Source: Mycolicibacterium neoaurum ATCC 25795
GTDB taxonomy: Bacteria; Actinomycetota; Actinomycetes; Mycobacteriales; Mycobacteriaceae
Direction: 5' to 3'
Length of the DNA stretch: 64,000 nt
Assembly (NCBI RefSeq): GCF_000691525.1
Contig: NZ_JMDW01000003.1
Span: 1-64,000 of the forward strand
The notes under the pieces were generated by a model. It saw nothing but the letters and a program-made list of their open reading frames with translations, had not been told where the DNA came from and ran no database searches. Of this stretch, positions 33,590 through 42,599 are shown piece after piece. The position numbers and the translations under genes are program-made. The stretch's first letter is position 1; each line of letters begins with the position of its first letter.

Positions 33590-34275
33590 GGCGTGATGAC
33601 GGTTTCGGTGTCGATCACATCGGTTGCCGCACCGAGGATATCGGCCTGGTCGGCCAGACCGTCCGCATTGAGCTGGAGCACGTAGAGACCGTCGCTTCCG
33701 GGGATGACGACGGTCTTCTGGGCGACGAACTTCCGCAGCCCATCCTGCTCCCAGGTCCCGGCGAGCTGATAGGCGTCGAAGCCGCTCAACTGACTGGTCG
33801 TGCCATCGGTCAGGGCCTCATAGTCCGGCAGGTTCTGCAATTCGCCGGCGGCGAGCTCGATGATCTTCGCCGGGTCGACATTCCCACTGAGTCTGGATAT
33901 CAACGCCACGATGCTCGGGGTGTACTCGGCCGCCTCGGATCCGGTGTAGACGATCGCGCCGTAGGCCCATTCGGGGGTATCGGGGCCGGCATCCTGCCAA
34001 CCGTCGGGGAATGGCAGATCGATGGTGGGCGAACCAGGATCGCCGCGCTTGACCGGTGTCTCCTGGATACCGTTCTGGCTGATATAGCTGGCAATGGTCT
34101 CGTACGAGCCGGGAGTGCCCTCGTCACGCGGCGCGGGCGGGGGCGCGGAGGTGCGACCCGATGTCGACGGTGCCGCAACCGGGGTGCCGTCGACGGTGGT
34201 CGAGCCGCAGCCGGACAGGAGCACGCCGACCGCGGTGGCCAGTGCGGCGACGCCGGTGAGCGCAGACGTCCTCAT
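33586..34275 (-). CDS. LpqN/LpqT-like lipoprotein
   Basis: 229 residues from ATG 34275 (34290 also in frame). Signal peptide ending LLSGC with lipidated Cys23. A Thr/Ser/Pro linker follows to about 50, then a domain beginning SYETIASYISQNGIQETPV with DLPFPDGWQDAG and EWAYGAIVYTG motifs, as in the LpqN/LpqT lipoproteins of mycobacteria. These sit on the outer face of the inner membrane and have been linked to mycolate export proteins; a specific role here cannot be stated. Convergent with the previous gene. Confidence 0.8.
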   Translation of the reverse strand: MRTSALTGVAALATAVGVLLSGCGSTTVDGTPVAAPSTSGRTSAPPPAPRDEGTPGSYETIASYISQNGIQETPVKRGDPGSPTIDLPFPDGWQDAGPDTPEWAYGAIVYTGSEAAEYTPSIVALISRLSGNVDPAKIIELAAGELQNLPDYEALTDGTTSQLSGFDAYQLAGTWEQDGLRKFVAQKTVVIPGSDGLYVLQLNADGLADQADILGAATDVIDTETVITP

Positions 34276-34406
34276 CAAACCCTCCGTCATGAGGTCTCAG
34301 GTTCATGGCATACGTGGCTTTGGTCGGCCATGCCCTCCGACCGGAAGCGTAGCCCACCTACCCCCGACGCAGCGCGGCTGCGACTCCGGCCACGGCGGGC
34401 CTCAGG

Positions 34407-35918
34407 TCAGTCCCGGCGGCAGGGATGGACGGGATCGGGACAGTCCAGTGCCTCGGCGGACAACTCCCGTTTGAGCACCTTGAACGTTTCGGTCCGCGGC
34501 AGTTCGGTGGCCACCCGCACGAAAGACGGCCATTGTTTGGGCCCGAGGTCGGGTTGATCGGCCAGGAACGCACGAAAGGCCTCGGGATCGAAATGCGCAC
34601 CATCGGCGAGCACGATCGCCGCCATCACCCGGTCACCGACCGCCGGATCGGGGATCGGGTAGACCGCCACCTCGGTGATATCGAGATGCCGCAGCAGTAT
34701 TCGTTCGATCGGGGCGGTGCCGAGATTCTCACCGTCGACCCGCATCCAGTCTCCGAGCCGTCCGGCGAAGTACACATAGCCGTCATCGTCACGATAGGCC
34801 AGGTCTCCGGAGTGATAGATGCCACCGGACATCCGCTCGGCCTCGGCATCGGGGGAGTTGTAATAGCCACGGAACCAACCCGACCCGGTCGGGTTGACGA
34901 TCTCGCCGACGACCCCTGGTGGACAGGGTGTGCCCGTCTCGATGTCGACGATGGCGACCTCGTCGGTGAGCGGGCCGAGTGATCCGTCCGGGGTATCGGG
35001 GGTGCGCGCGATGGCCACCCCGCCCTCGGTGGAACCGAATCCGTCGACCACGTGCACGCCGAACCGCTGGGCGAAGCGTGGCAGGTCGCGGGGCGCACCC
35101 TCGTTGCCGTACAGGAACTTCAGTGGGTTGTCGGCATCATCGTCTTGCTCGGGGGTGGCCAGGATGTAGGACAGCGGTTTGCCGACATAGTTGGCGTAGG
35201 TGGCACCGAAGCGGCGGGCATCAGGGATGAAGCGCGAGGCCGAGAATTTCCGGCGCAGTGCGATGGATGCTCCGGCCGCGACCCCCACCGCCCACCCGGC
35301 CATCACGGCGTTGGAGTGGAACAACGGCATGGACAGGTAACACGTATCGGTGGGCCCGAGCCCGAACCGCTCGGCGAGCATCCGGCCGGGGAAGGCGACC
35401 TTGTCGTTGGTCACCCGCACCGCCTTGGGTTCACCGCTGGTGCCGGAGGTGAAGATCAACATGAACAGATCGTCACCGGACATCGGCGCGAACGTCACCG
35501 GAGTGCCGGAGTATGCGGCCAGTTCGGTTGCCCACGTATCGGATTCGACGTCGATGGCAACAACCCCCGCGGGTACGTCCGCACCGGAGTCAGCCAGCAC
35601 GAACTGGCAGTCCGCACGTTCGGCATCGGCCGCCAGCGCCGCGCCGCGCCGCGTCGGGTTGAGTCCGACGGGGACCAGGCCGGATAGGGCCGCAGCGACC
35701 AGAACAGTCGAGAAGAACGGGGTGTTGCCCAACAGCACCCCGATATGCGGTGGCCGGGCGGCATCCAGGCGAGCGCCCAGGGCGGCGGCCAAGGCGGCGC
35801 CCGCGGCGATGTGGTCGCGCCACGGCGTGAACGACGTCTCGTCATGCACGCCGCGGTCAACGACGTCGACCAACGGTGCGAGCAGCTCGCCCACGGTCGG
35901 GCCGGTCGGGTTGTCCAC
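34407..35918 (-). CDS. fadD17: Steroid-CoA ligase FadD17
   Basis: 503 residues from GTG 35918 (TGAGGAC directly upstream); an in-frame longer ORF into fadE27 is rejected. ANL ligase: MLIFTSGTSGEPKAVRV P-loop, VVDGFGSTEGG, SGDLAYRDDDGYVYFAGRLGDW hinge, and a terminal catalytic lysine in RTETFKVLKREL. FadD17 takes longer sterol side-chain acids to CoA thioesters. Last gene of the fadE26-fadE27-fadD17 unit, four bases after fadE27. Length agrees with Rv3506. Confidence 0.92.
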   Translation of the reverse strand: MDNPTGPTVGELLAPLVDVVDRGVHDETSFTPWRDHIAAGAALAAALGARLDAARPPHIGVLLGNTPFFSTVLVAAALSGLVPVGLNPTRRGAALAADAERADCQFVLADSGADVPAGVVAIDVESDTWATELAAYSGTPVTFAPMSGDDLFMLIFTSGTSGEPKAVRVTNDKVAFPGRMLAERFGLGPTDTCYLSMPLFHSNAVMAGWAVGVAAGASIALRRKFSASRFIPDARRFGATYANYVGKPLSYILATPEQDDDADNPLKFLYGNEGAPRDLPRFAQRFGVHVVDGFGSTEGGVAIARTPDTPDGSLGPLTDEVAIVDIETGTPCPPGVVGEIVNPTGSGWFRGYYNSPDAEAERMSGGIYHSGDLAYRDDDGYVYFAGRLGDWMRVDGENLGTAPIERILLRHLDITEVAVYPIPDPAVGDRVMAAIVLADGAHFDPEAFRAFLADQPDLGPKQWPSFVRVATELPRTETFKVLKRELSAEALDCPDPVHPCRRD

Positions 35919-35922
35919 GTCC

Positions 35923-37020
35923 TCAGACGGGGGTGTCGGCCAGTTCGCGGCCGATACGGAGCAACTGCCCGGTCGCGCTGCCGACCGCGAACTCGGTCTG
36001 CTTGGCTGCCAGGAAGTACCGGTGGATTGGGTGATCGATGTCGATGCCGACGCCGCCGTGCACGTGCACCGCGGTGTGTACCACCCGGTGCCCGGCGTCG
36101 GCGGCCCAGAACGCGGCACTGGCGACATCGATCGTCGCGGGGTGGTCCTCGGACAGTCGCCACGCGGCCTGCGTCAGCGTGGAGCGCAGCGCCTTGACGT
36201 CGATGTAGCCGTCGGCGAGTCGGGCCGAGACCGCCTGGAAGCTGCCGATCGGACGGTCGAACTGTTCGCGTTCGCGCGCGTAGGCAGCGGTGAGTTCGAG
36301 GGCGCGCTCCAGTACCCCGAGCTGAAACGCGCTGCGCCCCAGTGCGTGATGCACGGTCAGCCATTCCAGGACCTCGGCACCGCCGACCAGACGTCCCGGA
36401 TCGACCGGCGTCGCGCTCAGCTCGAGGTGACCGACGGTCCCATGGCCGGTGGTGTCCAAGGTGGAGACCGTGACACCGGAGTCGGCGCGGGTGACCAGGA
36501 AGACCCGCAGGCCGTCATCGGTGTCGGCGGGGACAAGGAACGCGTCTGCCACCGGACCGTAGGCGACCTGGGTGCGCGATCCGGTCAGCCGGTAGCCGCC
36601 GTCGGTGGACTGCGCCTGCACCGGACCCTGGCCCATCTCACCGTCGAGTGCGACGGTGAGGATCGTCGTGCCGTTGATCGCCGGGGTGGCCCACTGCTCT
36701 TGCAGGGCGGCGGACCCGAACTTCGCCAGTGCGCCCGCGGCCAGCACCGCCGATTCCAGGTACGGCACGGCAGCCAATTGCCTGCCAAGGGCCGTGAGCA
36801 CGGCCGATTGCTCCAGCACGCCGAATCCGCCGCCGCCCAGTGATTCCGGTGCGGCGGTGGACAGGATGTCGGCTTCGATCAGTTTGGCCCACAGGTCTCG
36901 GTCGAATCGTTCCTCGAGTCCGTCGAGTACCCGCTGGTGATCGTTGGTGACCACCGATTCGGTGATGGTGCGGACCAGTCCGCCCAGATCGACCGATGCT
37001 TCGCTTGGGGTGAAATCCAT
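35923..37020 (-). CDS. fadE27: Acyl-CoA dehydrogenase FadE27 (ChsE5 type)
   Basis: 365 residues. Acyl-CoA dehydrogenase fold, with REREQFDRPIGSFQ at 249-262 (FAD contact) and HVHGGVGIDIDHPIHRYF near the end. The common GGxTNEIQR motif is absent; it is in FadE26 (370-378). This asymmetry fits the steroid heterotetramers in which each pair of subunits makes one FAD site. With FadE26 it dehydrogenates the C26 CoA thioester at the alpha-beta position. Eight bases downstream of fadE26. Confidence 0.92.
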   Translation of the reverse strand: MDFTPSEASVDLGGLVRTITESVVTNDHQRVLDGLEERFDRDLWAKLIEADILSTAAPESLGGGGFGVLEQSAVLTALGRQLAAVPYLESAVLAAGALAKFGSAALQEQWATPAINGTTILTVALDGEMGQGPVQAQSTDGGYRLTGSRTQVAYGPVADAFLVPADTDDGLRVFLVTRADSGVTVSTLDTTGHGTVGHLELSATPVDPGRLVGGAEVLEWLTVHHALGRSAFQLGVLERALELTAAYAREREQFDRPIGSFQAVSARLADGYIDVKALRSTLTQAAWRLSEDHPATIDVASAAFWAADAGHRVVHTAVHVHGGVGIDIDHPIHRYFLAAKQTEFAVGSATGQLLRIGRELADTPV

Positions 37021-37028
37021 TGTCGTTC

Positions 37029-38210
37029 CTATCGGTTCACTCGGGGCAGGCCGAGCGCGACCATGCCGATGATGTCACGCTGGATCTCGTTGGTGCCGCC
37101 GCCGAAGGTGAGGATCAGGCAGGAGCGGTGCATGCGCTCGATGCGGCCGCGCAGCAGGGCTCCCGGTGACCCGGTACGCAGGGTGGCCGAGGTGCCCAGC
37201 ACCTCCATCAACAGGCGGTAGGCCTCGGTGGCCAGTTCGGTGCCGTACACCTTGGCGGCCGACGCGTCGGCCGGTGAGGGAGCGGCGTCGGTGGCCGAGG
37301 CCAGCTCCCAGTTGATCAGTTTGAGGACCTCGGCCTTGGCGTGCACCCGGGCCAGGTTCAACTGCACCCATTCGGAGTCGATCAATCGCTTACCGTGCAC
37401 ATCCTTGGTGTTCTGTGCCCACTCGCGGACACCGTTGAGCGCCACGAAGATCGGCTGCGCGGAGACCAGCGCGACACGCTCGTGGTTGAGCTGGTTGGTG
37501 ACCAGCTTCCAGCCGGCGTTCTCCTCGCCGACGAGGGCGGATTTGGGAACCCGGACGTCCTGGTAATAGGTTGCGCTGGTATCGACTCCGGACACGGTGT
37601 GCACCGGCGTCCAGGAAAAGCCCTCGGCAGTGGTGGGCACGATCAGCATCGAGATGCCGCGGTGCTTCTTGGCCTCGGGATTGGTGCGCACTGCCAGCCA
37701 GACGTAGTCGGCATAGGCGATCAGCGAGGTCCACATCTTCTGACCGTTGATCACATAATCGTCACCATCGTGCACCGCGGTGGTGCGCAGCGAGGCGAGG
37801 TCGGTGCCGGCGCCGGGTTCGGAATAGCCGATGGAGAAGTGCAATTGGCCCGCCGCGATTTTCGGCAGGAAGAACTTCTTCTGCTCCTCGGTGCCGAAAT
37901 GCATGATCGTCGGCGCCACGCTGTTGATGGTCAGGAAGGGCACCGGCACATTCGCTATGGCGGCTTCGTCGTTGAAGATCAGCCCATCCATCGGCGGGCG
38001 GGCCTGGCCGCCGTACTCGGTCGGCCAGGACAGCGTCAGCCAGCCGTCCTTGCCCATCTGCTCGACGGTTTCGCGGTATACGTTCCCGCGGCCCATCTCG
38101 CCATCGCTGGCCGCCAGCGCCTCGGCACGTTCGGGAGTCATCAGTTTGGTGAAGTACGACCGCAGTTCGCGACGCAACTCCTCCTGCTCGGCGGTGTAAC
38201 CGATCCGCAT
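37029..38210 (-). CDS. fadE26: Acyl-CoA dehydrogenase FadE26 (ChsE4 type)
   Basis: 393 residues from ATG 38210. Typical ACAD features: FSIGYSEPGAGTDLASLRT substrate/FAD segment, MWTSLIAYADYVWLAVRT, and FGGGTNEIQRDIIG at the end (GGGTNEIQR 370-378). It lacks the REQFDRP element of FadE27, so each subunit supplies part of a shared active site. Catalyses the first step of side-chain beta-oxidation of the 26-oyl-CoA. First gene of the unit, 69 bases from the KstR operator. Corresponds to Rv3504. Confidence 0.93.
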   Translation of the reverse strand: MRIGYTAEQEELRRELRSYFTKLMTPERAEALAASDGEMGRGNVYRETVEQMGKDGWLTLSWPTEYGGQARPPMDGLIFNDEAAIANVPVPFLTINSVAPTIMHFGTEEQKKFFLPKIAAGQLHFSIGYSEPGAGTDLASLRTTAVHDGDDYVINGQKMWTSLIAYADYVWLAVRTNPEAKKHRGISMLIVPTTAEGFSWTPVHTVSGVDTSATYYQDVRVPKSALVGEENAGWKLVTNQLNHERVALVSAQPIFVALNGVREWAQNTKDVHGKRLIDSEWVQLNLARVHAKAEVLKLINWELASATDAAPSPADASAAKVYGTELATEAYRLLMEVLGTSATLRTGSPGALLRGRIERMHRSCLILTFGGGTNEIQRDIIGMVALGLPRVNR

Positions 38211-38278
38211 GGCGGCATCCTGTCTGTCTGAGGTTGCGGGGCGACCGGCCGAAACCGGTTGCCCGCCGATATGCTCGT

Positions 38279-38292
38279 TGTAACACGTTCTA
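38279..38292. promoter_or_regulatory. KstR operator between fadE26 and fdxD
   Basis: TGTAACACGTTCTA fits TnnAACnnGTTnnA; identical to the operator at 27470-27483. It lies 69 bases before fadE26 and 76 bases before fdxD. Confidence 0.9.
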
Positions 38293-38367
38293 GTCTTGCG
38301 GTCCAGGGCGGTACCGTTAGCCTGCACAGGGGCACACAGCCCGTGCCCGGAGCGCGAGGAGGTTCAC

Positions 38368-38559
38368 ATGCACGTAGAAGTCGACCGTGACCGCTGCGAA
38401 GGTAATGCGGTATGTGTCGGGATAGCGCCCGACCTGTTCGATCTCGATGACGAGGACTATGCCGTGGTGAAAGCCGACCCGGTACCCGCCGGCCAGGAGG
38501 AACTGGCCGAACAATCCGTGGCCGAATGCCCTCGGGCGGCCCTGATCCGTAGAGACTAG
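38368..38559 (+). CDS. fdxD: [3Fe-4S]-type ferredoxin FdxD
   Basis: 63 residues from ATG 38368, with GAGGAGG upstream; the same length as Rv3503c. Three cysteines, Cys10 (RDRCEGN), Cys16 (AVCVGIA) and Cys54 (ECPRAAL), are spaced as in small 3Fe-4S ferredoxins that serve P450s; the fourth ligand of a 4Fe-4S site is missing. It most likely carries electrons to a sterol P450 such as CYP142 or CYP125. The hsd4A start is 14 bases after its stop. Confidence 0.92.
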   Translation: MHVEVDRDRCEGNAVCVGIAPDLFDLDDEDYAVVKADPVPAGQEELAEQSVAECPRAALIRRD

Positions 38560-38573
38560 AGGTATTCATAACC

Positions 38574-39503
38574 GTGTCCCCTGAAGCAGCGATGAACGAC
38601 AACCCGATCGACCTGTCCGGAAAGGTTGCCGTCGTCACCGGCGCGGCCGCCGGCCTGGGCCGGGCCGAGGCGATAGGCCTGGCGCGGGCCGGCGCGACGG
38701 TCGTGGTCAACGACATGGCCGGCGCGCTGGACAACTCCGACGTGCTGGCCGAGATCGAAGCGGTCGGGTCCAAGGGCGTCGCGGTCGCCGGTGATATCAG
38801 CGCGCGCAGCACCGCCGACGAACTCGTCGAGACAGCCGACCGGCTCGGGGGACTGGGCATCGTGGTGAACAACGCCGGCATCACCCGGGACAAGATGCTG
38901 TTCAACATGTCCGACGAGGACTGGGACGCGGTGATCGCCGTGCATCTGCGCGGACACTTCCTGTTGACGCGCAATGCTGCGGCGTACTGGAAGGCGAAGG
39001 CCAAGGAGACCGCCGACGGACGGGTGTACGGACGGATCGTCAACACCTCCTCGGAGGCCGGGATCGCCGGACCGGTGGGTCAAGCCAATTACGGTGCCGC
39101 CAAGGCCGGTATCACGGCGTTGACGCTGTCGGCGGCGCGCGGGTTGAGCAGGTACGGGGTGCGGGCCAATGCCATCGCACCGCGGGCCCGCACCGCCATG
39201 ACCGCCGGCGTGTTCGGTGATGCACCGGAGCTGGCGGACGGACAGGTCGATGCCCTCTCGCCGGAGCATGTCGTCACGCTCGTCACCTACCTGTCCTCCC
39301 CGGCGTCCGAGGATGTCAACGGGCAGCTGTTCATCGTGTACGGACCGACGGTCACCCTGGTTGCGGCGCCGGTTGCCGCCCACCGGTTCGATGCCGCCGG
39401 TGATGCCTGGGACCCCGCGGCGTTGAGCGACACGCTCGGTGACTTCTTTGCTAAAAGGGATCCGAATATTGGGTTCTCCGCAACTGAGCTCATGGGTTCT
39501 TGA
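38574..39503 (+). CDS. hsd4A: 17-beta-hydroxysteroid/3-hydroxyacyl-CoA dehydrogenase Hsd4A
   Basis: 309 residues if the GTG at 38574 is used (303 from ATG 38592). SDR: VAVVTGAAAGLGRAEAIGLA nucleotide loop, NNAG near 99-102, Ser160, Tyr173 and Lys177 (ANYGAAKAG), then RANAIAPRARTAMT. The long C-terminal tail after residue 240 is typical of the group that includes Rv3502c. Hsd4A oxidises a 17-beta-hydroxyl and also the beta-hydroxyacyl-CoA of the side chain. Follows fdxD; mce4 starts 272 bases further on. Confidence 0.88.
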   Translation: MSPEAAMNDNPIDLSGKVAVVTGAAAGLGRAEAIGLARAGATVVVNDMAGALDNSDVLAEIEAVGSKGVAVAGDISARSTADELVETADRLGGLGIVVNNAGITRDKMLFNMSDEDWDAVIAVHLRGHFLLTRNAAAYWKAKAKETADGRVYGRIVNTSSEAGIAGPVGQANYGAAKAGITALTLSAARGLSRYGVRANAIAPRARTAMTAGVFGDAPELADGQVDALSPEHVVTLVTYLSSPASEDVNGQLFIVYGPTVTLVAAPVAAHRFDAAGDAWDPAALSDTLGDFFAKRDPNIGFSATELMGS

Positions 39504-39539
39504 TTTAGGAGAACGGCATATTCACCGGTCCGGGCCGAC

Positions 39540-39553
39540 TAGAACCTGTTCTA
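39540..39553. promoter_or_regulatory. KstR operator upstream of mce4, first copy
   Basis: TAGAACCTGTTCTA fits TnnAACnnGTTnnA, about 220 bases before the yrbE4A start codon. Confidence 0.88.
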
Positions 39554-39602
39554 GAATGACATCCGTCACACCGGCGCTGACCAGGAAAAATGCGAGTTTT
39601 AC

Positions 39603-39620
39603 AAGAACTTTTCGGTTCTT
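39603..39620. repeat. AAGAAC-N6-GTTCTT inverted repeat
   Basis: AAGAAC (39603-39608) and GTTCTT (39615-39620) with a TTTTCG spacer. It contains the KstR half-sites AAC and GTT at a wider spacing and lies between the two mce4 operators. It may be a weak third contact or part of the promoter. Confidence 0.4.
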
Positions 39621-39627
39621 TGACACT

Positions 39628-39641
39628 GTGAACGTGTTCTA
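39628..39641. promoter_or_regulatory. KstR operator upstream of mce4, second copy (one mismatch)
   Basis: GTGAACGTGTTCTA: AAC-N2-GTT and the right flank fit, but the first base is G rather than T. Located 134 bases before yrbE4A. Confidence 0.7.
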
Positions 39642-39775
39642 GTTACTATGAGCCCGCTCACTATGAACGACGTGCACATCAGGGGTGGAAAGCCCGCCGG
39701 AGCGAACCGTTTCCCGCTATTGTCGGGTTCTTCGCCACGACGGGACGGCAGCCCCACTCGAGAATGGAGTCGAGG

Positions 39776-40540
39776 TTGATCGAACAGCTTTCGGCTCCGG
39801 CGCGAGCCGTGGGTGGGTTCGTCGAGATGACCATCGACACGTTCGTCAAGATGTTCCAGCGGCCGTTTCAGTTCCGTGAGTTCCTCGACCAGACCTGGAT
39901 GATCGCGCGGGTCTCGCTGGTTCCCACGCTGCTGGTGTCGATTCCGTTCACCGTCCTGGTCGCTTTCACCCTCAACATCCTGCTGCGCGAGATCGGTGCG
40001 GCCGACCTCTCCGGGGCCGGTACCGCGTTCGGCACCATCACCCAGCTGGGCCCGGTGGTGACGGTGCTCGTCGTCGCAGGCGCGGGCGCGACCGCCATCT
40101 GTGCCGACCTGGGTGCCCGAACCATCCGCGAGGAGATCGACGCGATGCGGGTGCTCGGCATCGATCCGATCCAGCGCCTGGTGGTGCCGCGGGTGCTGGC
40201 ATCGACATTCGTCGCGGTGCTGCTCAACGGGTTGGTGTGCGCGATCGGTCTGTCGGGCGGCTATGTGTTCTCGGTGTTCCTGCAGGGAGTCAACCCGGGT
40301 GCGTTCATCAACGGTCTGACCATCCTGACCGGACTGGGTGAGCTGGTGCTGGCCATGTTCAAGGCGCTGCTGTTCGGTCTGCTCGCCGGTCTGGTCGGGT
40401 GTTATCGCGGTCTGACCGTGCAAGGCGGCCCCAAGGGTGTGGGCATCGCGGTGAACGAGACCGTGGTCTACGCCTTCATCTGCCTGTTCGTCGTCAATGT
40501 CATCCTGACCGCCGTCGGCGTCCGGGTCCTGGAGCGCTGA
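39776..40540 (+). CDS. yrbE4A: Mce4 ABC permease subunit YrbE4A
   Basis: 254 residues from TTG 39776, which has GGAG six bases upstream; the in-frame ATG at 39764 has no ribosome site, and 254 is the length I recall for Rv3501c. MlaE-type permease with five to six helices: WMIARVSLVPTLLVSIPFTVLVAF, ADLGARTIREEIDAMRVLGIDP (the cytoplasmic EExDA loop that contacts the ATPase), and QGVNPGAFINGLTILTG. Together with YrbE4B it forms the inner-membrane channel of the cholesterol importer. The ATPase (Mkl/MceG) is encoded elsewhere. Confidence 0.95.
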   Translation: MIEQLSAPARAVGGFVEMTIDTFVKMFQRPFQFREFLDQTWMIARVSLVPTLLVSIPFTVLVAFTLNILLREIGAADLSGAGTAFGTITQLGPVVTVLVVAGAGATAICADLGARTIREEIDAMRVLGIDPIQRLVVPRVLASTFVAVLLNGLVCAIGLSGGYVFSVFLQGVNPGAFINGLTILTGLGELVLAMFKALLFGLLAGLVGCYRGLTVQGGPKGVGIAVNETVVYAFICLFVVNVILTAVGVRVLER

Positions 40541-40544
40541 CCGC

Positions 40545-41387
40545 ATGAGTTACGACGCCACACTTCGACTGCGCCGGTTCTTCCGTGGCGTGCCCCGCGC
40601 GGTGGACAACATCGGCGAGCAGGCACTGTTCTACGGCGAGTCGATGCGCTACATCCCCAACGCCATCACCCGCTACCGCAAGGAGACCATCCGGCTCGTC
40701 GCCGAGATGACCATGGGCGCGGGCGCTCTGGTCATGATCGGCGGAACGGTCGGCGTGGCGGCATTCCTCACCCTGGCCTCCGGCGGCGTCATCGCCGTGC
40801 AGGGCTACTCCTCGCTGGGCAATATCGGTATCGAGGCGTTGACCGGCTTCCTCTCGGCGTTCCTCAACGTGCGCATCGTCGCCCCGGTGATCGCCGGGAT
40901 CGCGCTGGCGGCCACCATCGGCGCCGGCACCACTGCGCAGTTGGGCGCGATGCGGGTGGCCGAGGAGATCGACGCCGTCGAGGCGATGGCCGTGCATGCC
41001 GTCTCGTATCTGGTGTCCACCAGGATCATCGCCGGGCTGATCGCCATCGTGCCGCTGTACTCGCTCTCGGTCCTGGCGGCCTTCTTCGCGGCCCGCTTCA
41101 CCACCGTCTTCATCAATGGTCAGAGTGCCGGGCTGTACGACCACTACTTCAATACTTTCCTGATACCGAGCGACCTGTTGTGGTCCTTCCTGCAGGCGAT
41201 CGTCATGTCCGTCGCGGTCATGCTGGTGCACACCTACTACGGGTACAACGCCTCCGGCGGTCCGGTCGGCGTGGGCATCGCCGTCGGCCAGGCCGTGCGT
41301 ACCTCTCTGATCGTGGTCGTCACGATCACCCTGTTCATCTCGCTCGCCGTGTACGGCGCGTCCGGCAATTTCAACCTCTCCGGGTAG
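40545..41387 (+). CDS. yrbE4B: Mce4 ABC permease subunit YrbE4B
   Basis: 280 residues, as for Rv3500c. Second MlaE-like permease: LVAEMTMGAGALVMIGGTVGVAAF helix, the coupling helix LGAMRVAEEIDAVEAMAVH, and GVGIAVGQAVRTSLIVVVTITLF near the end. Four bases after yrbE4A. The conserved EEIDA pair occurs in both subunits, as expected for a heterodimer over one ATPase. Confidence 0.95.
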   Translation: MSYDATLRLRRFFRGVPRAVDNIGEQALFYGESMRYIPNAITRYRKETIRLVAEMTMGAGALVMIGGTVGVAAFLTLASGGVIAVQGYSSLGNIGIEALTGFLSAFLNVRIVAPVIAGIALAATIGAGTTAQLGAMRVAEEIDAVEAMAVHAVSYLVSTRIIAGLIAIVPLYSLSVLAAFFAARFTTVFINGQSAGLYDHYFNTFLIPSDLLWSFLQAIVMSVAVMLVHTYYGYNASGGPVGVGIAVGQAVRTSLIVVVTITLFISLAVYGASGNFNLSG

Positions 41388-41396
41388 GGCCAGACG

Positions 41397-42599
41397 ATGT
41401 CAGACGGATTCGCCAAACGCAGCCATGTCAGGATCGCCGCCGCGATCCTGGCCACCATCGTGGTGATCGCGGTGGTGCTCACCTACCTGTTCTTCACCGC
41501 GGCGTTCACCGCCACCGACACCGTGACCGTCACATCGCAGCGGGCCGGTCTGGTGATGGAGCGCGATGCCAAGGTCAAATACCGCGGGATCCAGATCGGC
41601 AAGGTCGCCGATATCGAGTACGCCGGGGACCAGGCCAAGCTGACGCTGTCGATCGATCGCAGCCAGATGCGGTTCATCCCGTCGAATGCGGACGTCAAGA
41701 TCGGCGGTACCACAGTCTTCGGTGCGAAATCGGTGGAGTTCCTGCCGCCGGAGGATCCCCGCCCCACCACCCTGCAGGCCGGGACCAATATCCAGGCATC
41801 GTCTGTCCAGCTCGAGGTCAACACGCTCTTCCAGACACTGACCGATGTGCTGCACAAGGTCGACCCGGTGAACCTGAATGCCACCGTCACCGCCCTCGGT
41901 GAGGGTCTGCGGGGTCACGGTGAGGACCTCGGCGTCGCGATGTCCGGCCTGAACAGCTATCTGGCCCAGCTCAATCCGAAGCTGCCCACCGTGCAGGACG
42001 ACCTGCGTAAGACGGCCGTTGTCGCGGGGATCTACGGTGACGCGGGTCCCGATCTGGCCAGCATCTTCGACAACGCGCCGCGGGTGGCGCAGACGATCAT
42101 CGACGAGCAGGACAGCCTCAACGCCGCGCTGCTGGCCGCCACCGGGCTGGCCCAGAACGGCACGGCCACCTTGGAACCCGCGGCAGACGACTACATCGCC
42201 GCCATCCAGCGGTTGCGTGCCCCGCTCAAGGTGGTCGGCGAGTATTCGCCGGTGTTCCCTTGCATATTGCAGGGCACCGGGAAGGTCATCGACACCTTCG
42301 CGCCCATCATCGGCGGGATCCGGCCCGGCCTGTTCGTGGCGTCGAGCTTCATCCCGGGTGCCCCGTCGTACACATACCCGGAAAGCCTGCCGATCGTGAA
42401 CGCCTCCGGCGGGCCCAACTGCCGCGGTTTGCCCGATGTTCCCGGCAAGCAGTTCGGCGGATCCTGGTACCACACACCGTTCCTCGTGACCGACAACGCC
42501 TATGTGCCGTTCCAGCCCAACACCGAACTGCAGTTCAATGCGCCATCCACACTGCAGTTCCTGTTCAACGGTGCCTTTGCCGAACGGGATGATTTCTGA
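41397..42599 (+). CDS. mce4A: Mce-family sterol-binding protein Mce4A
   Basis: 400 residues, as for Rv3499c. N-terminal TM helix at about 13-38, then the MlaD/Mce domain (RAGLVMERDAKVKYRGIQIGKV, about 48-70) and a long helical tail (about 150-290). Exported but anchored by the first helix; the hexamer forms the periplasmic tube for sterols. First of six mce genes; its stop overlaps the mce4B start by one base (TGATG). Confidence 0.95.
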   Translation: MSDGFAKRSHVRIAAAILATIVVIAVVLTYLFFTAAFTATDTVTVTSQRAGLVMERDAKVKYRGIQIGKVADIEYAGDQAKLTLSIDRSQMRFIPSNADVKIGGTTVFGAKSVEFLPPEDPRPTTLQAGTNIQASSVQLEVNTLFQTLTDVLHKVDPVNLNATVTALGEGLRGHGEDLGVAMSGLNSYLAQLNPKLPTVQDDLRKTAVVAGIYGDAGPDLASIFDNAPRVAQTIIDEQDSLNAALLAATGLAQNGTATLEPAADDYIAAIQRLRAPLKVVGEYSPVFPCILQGTGKVIDTFAPIIGGIRPGLFVASSFIPGAPSYTYPESLPIVNASGGPNCRGLPDVPGKQFGGSWYHTPFLVTDNAYVPFQPNTELQFNAPSTLQFLFNGAFAERDDF

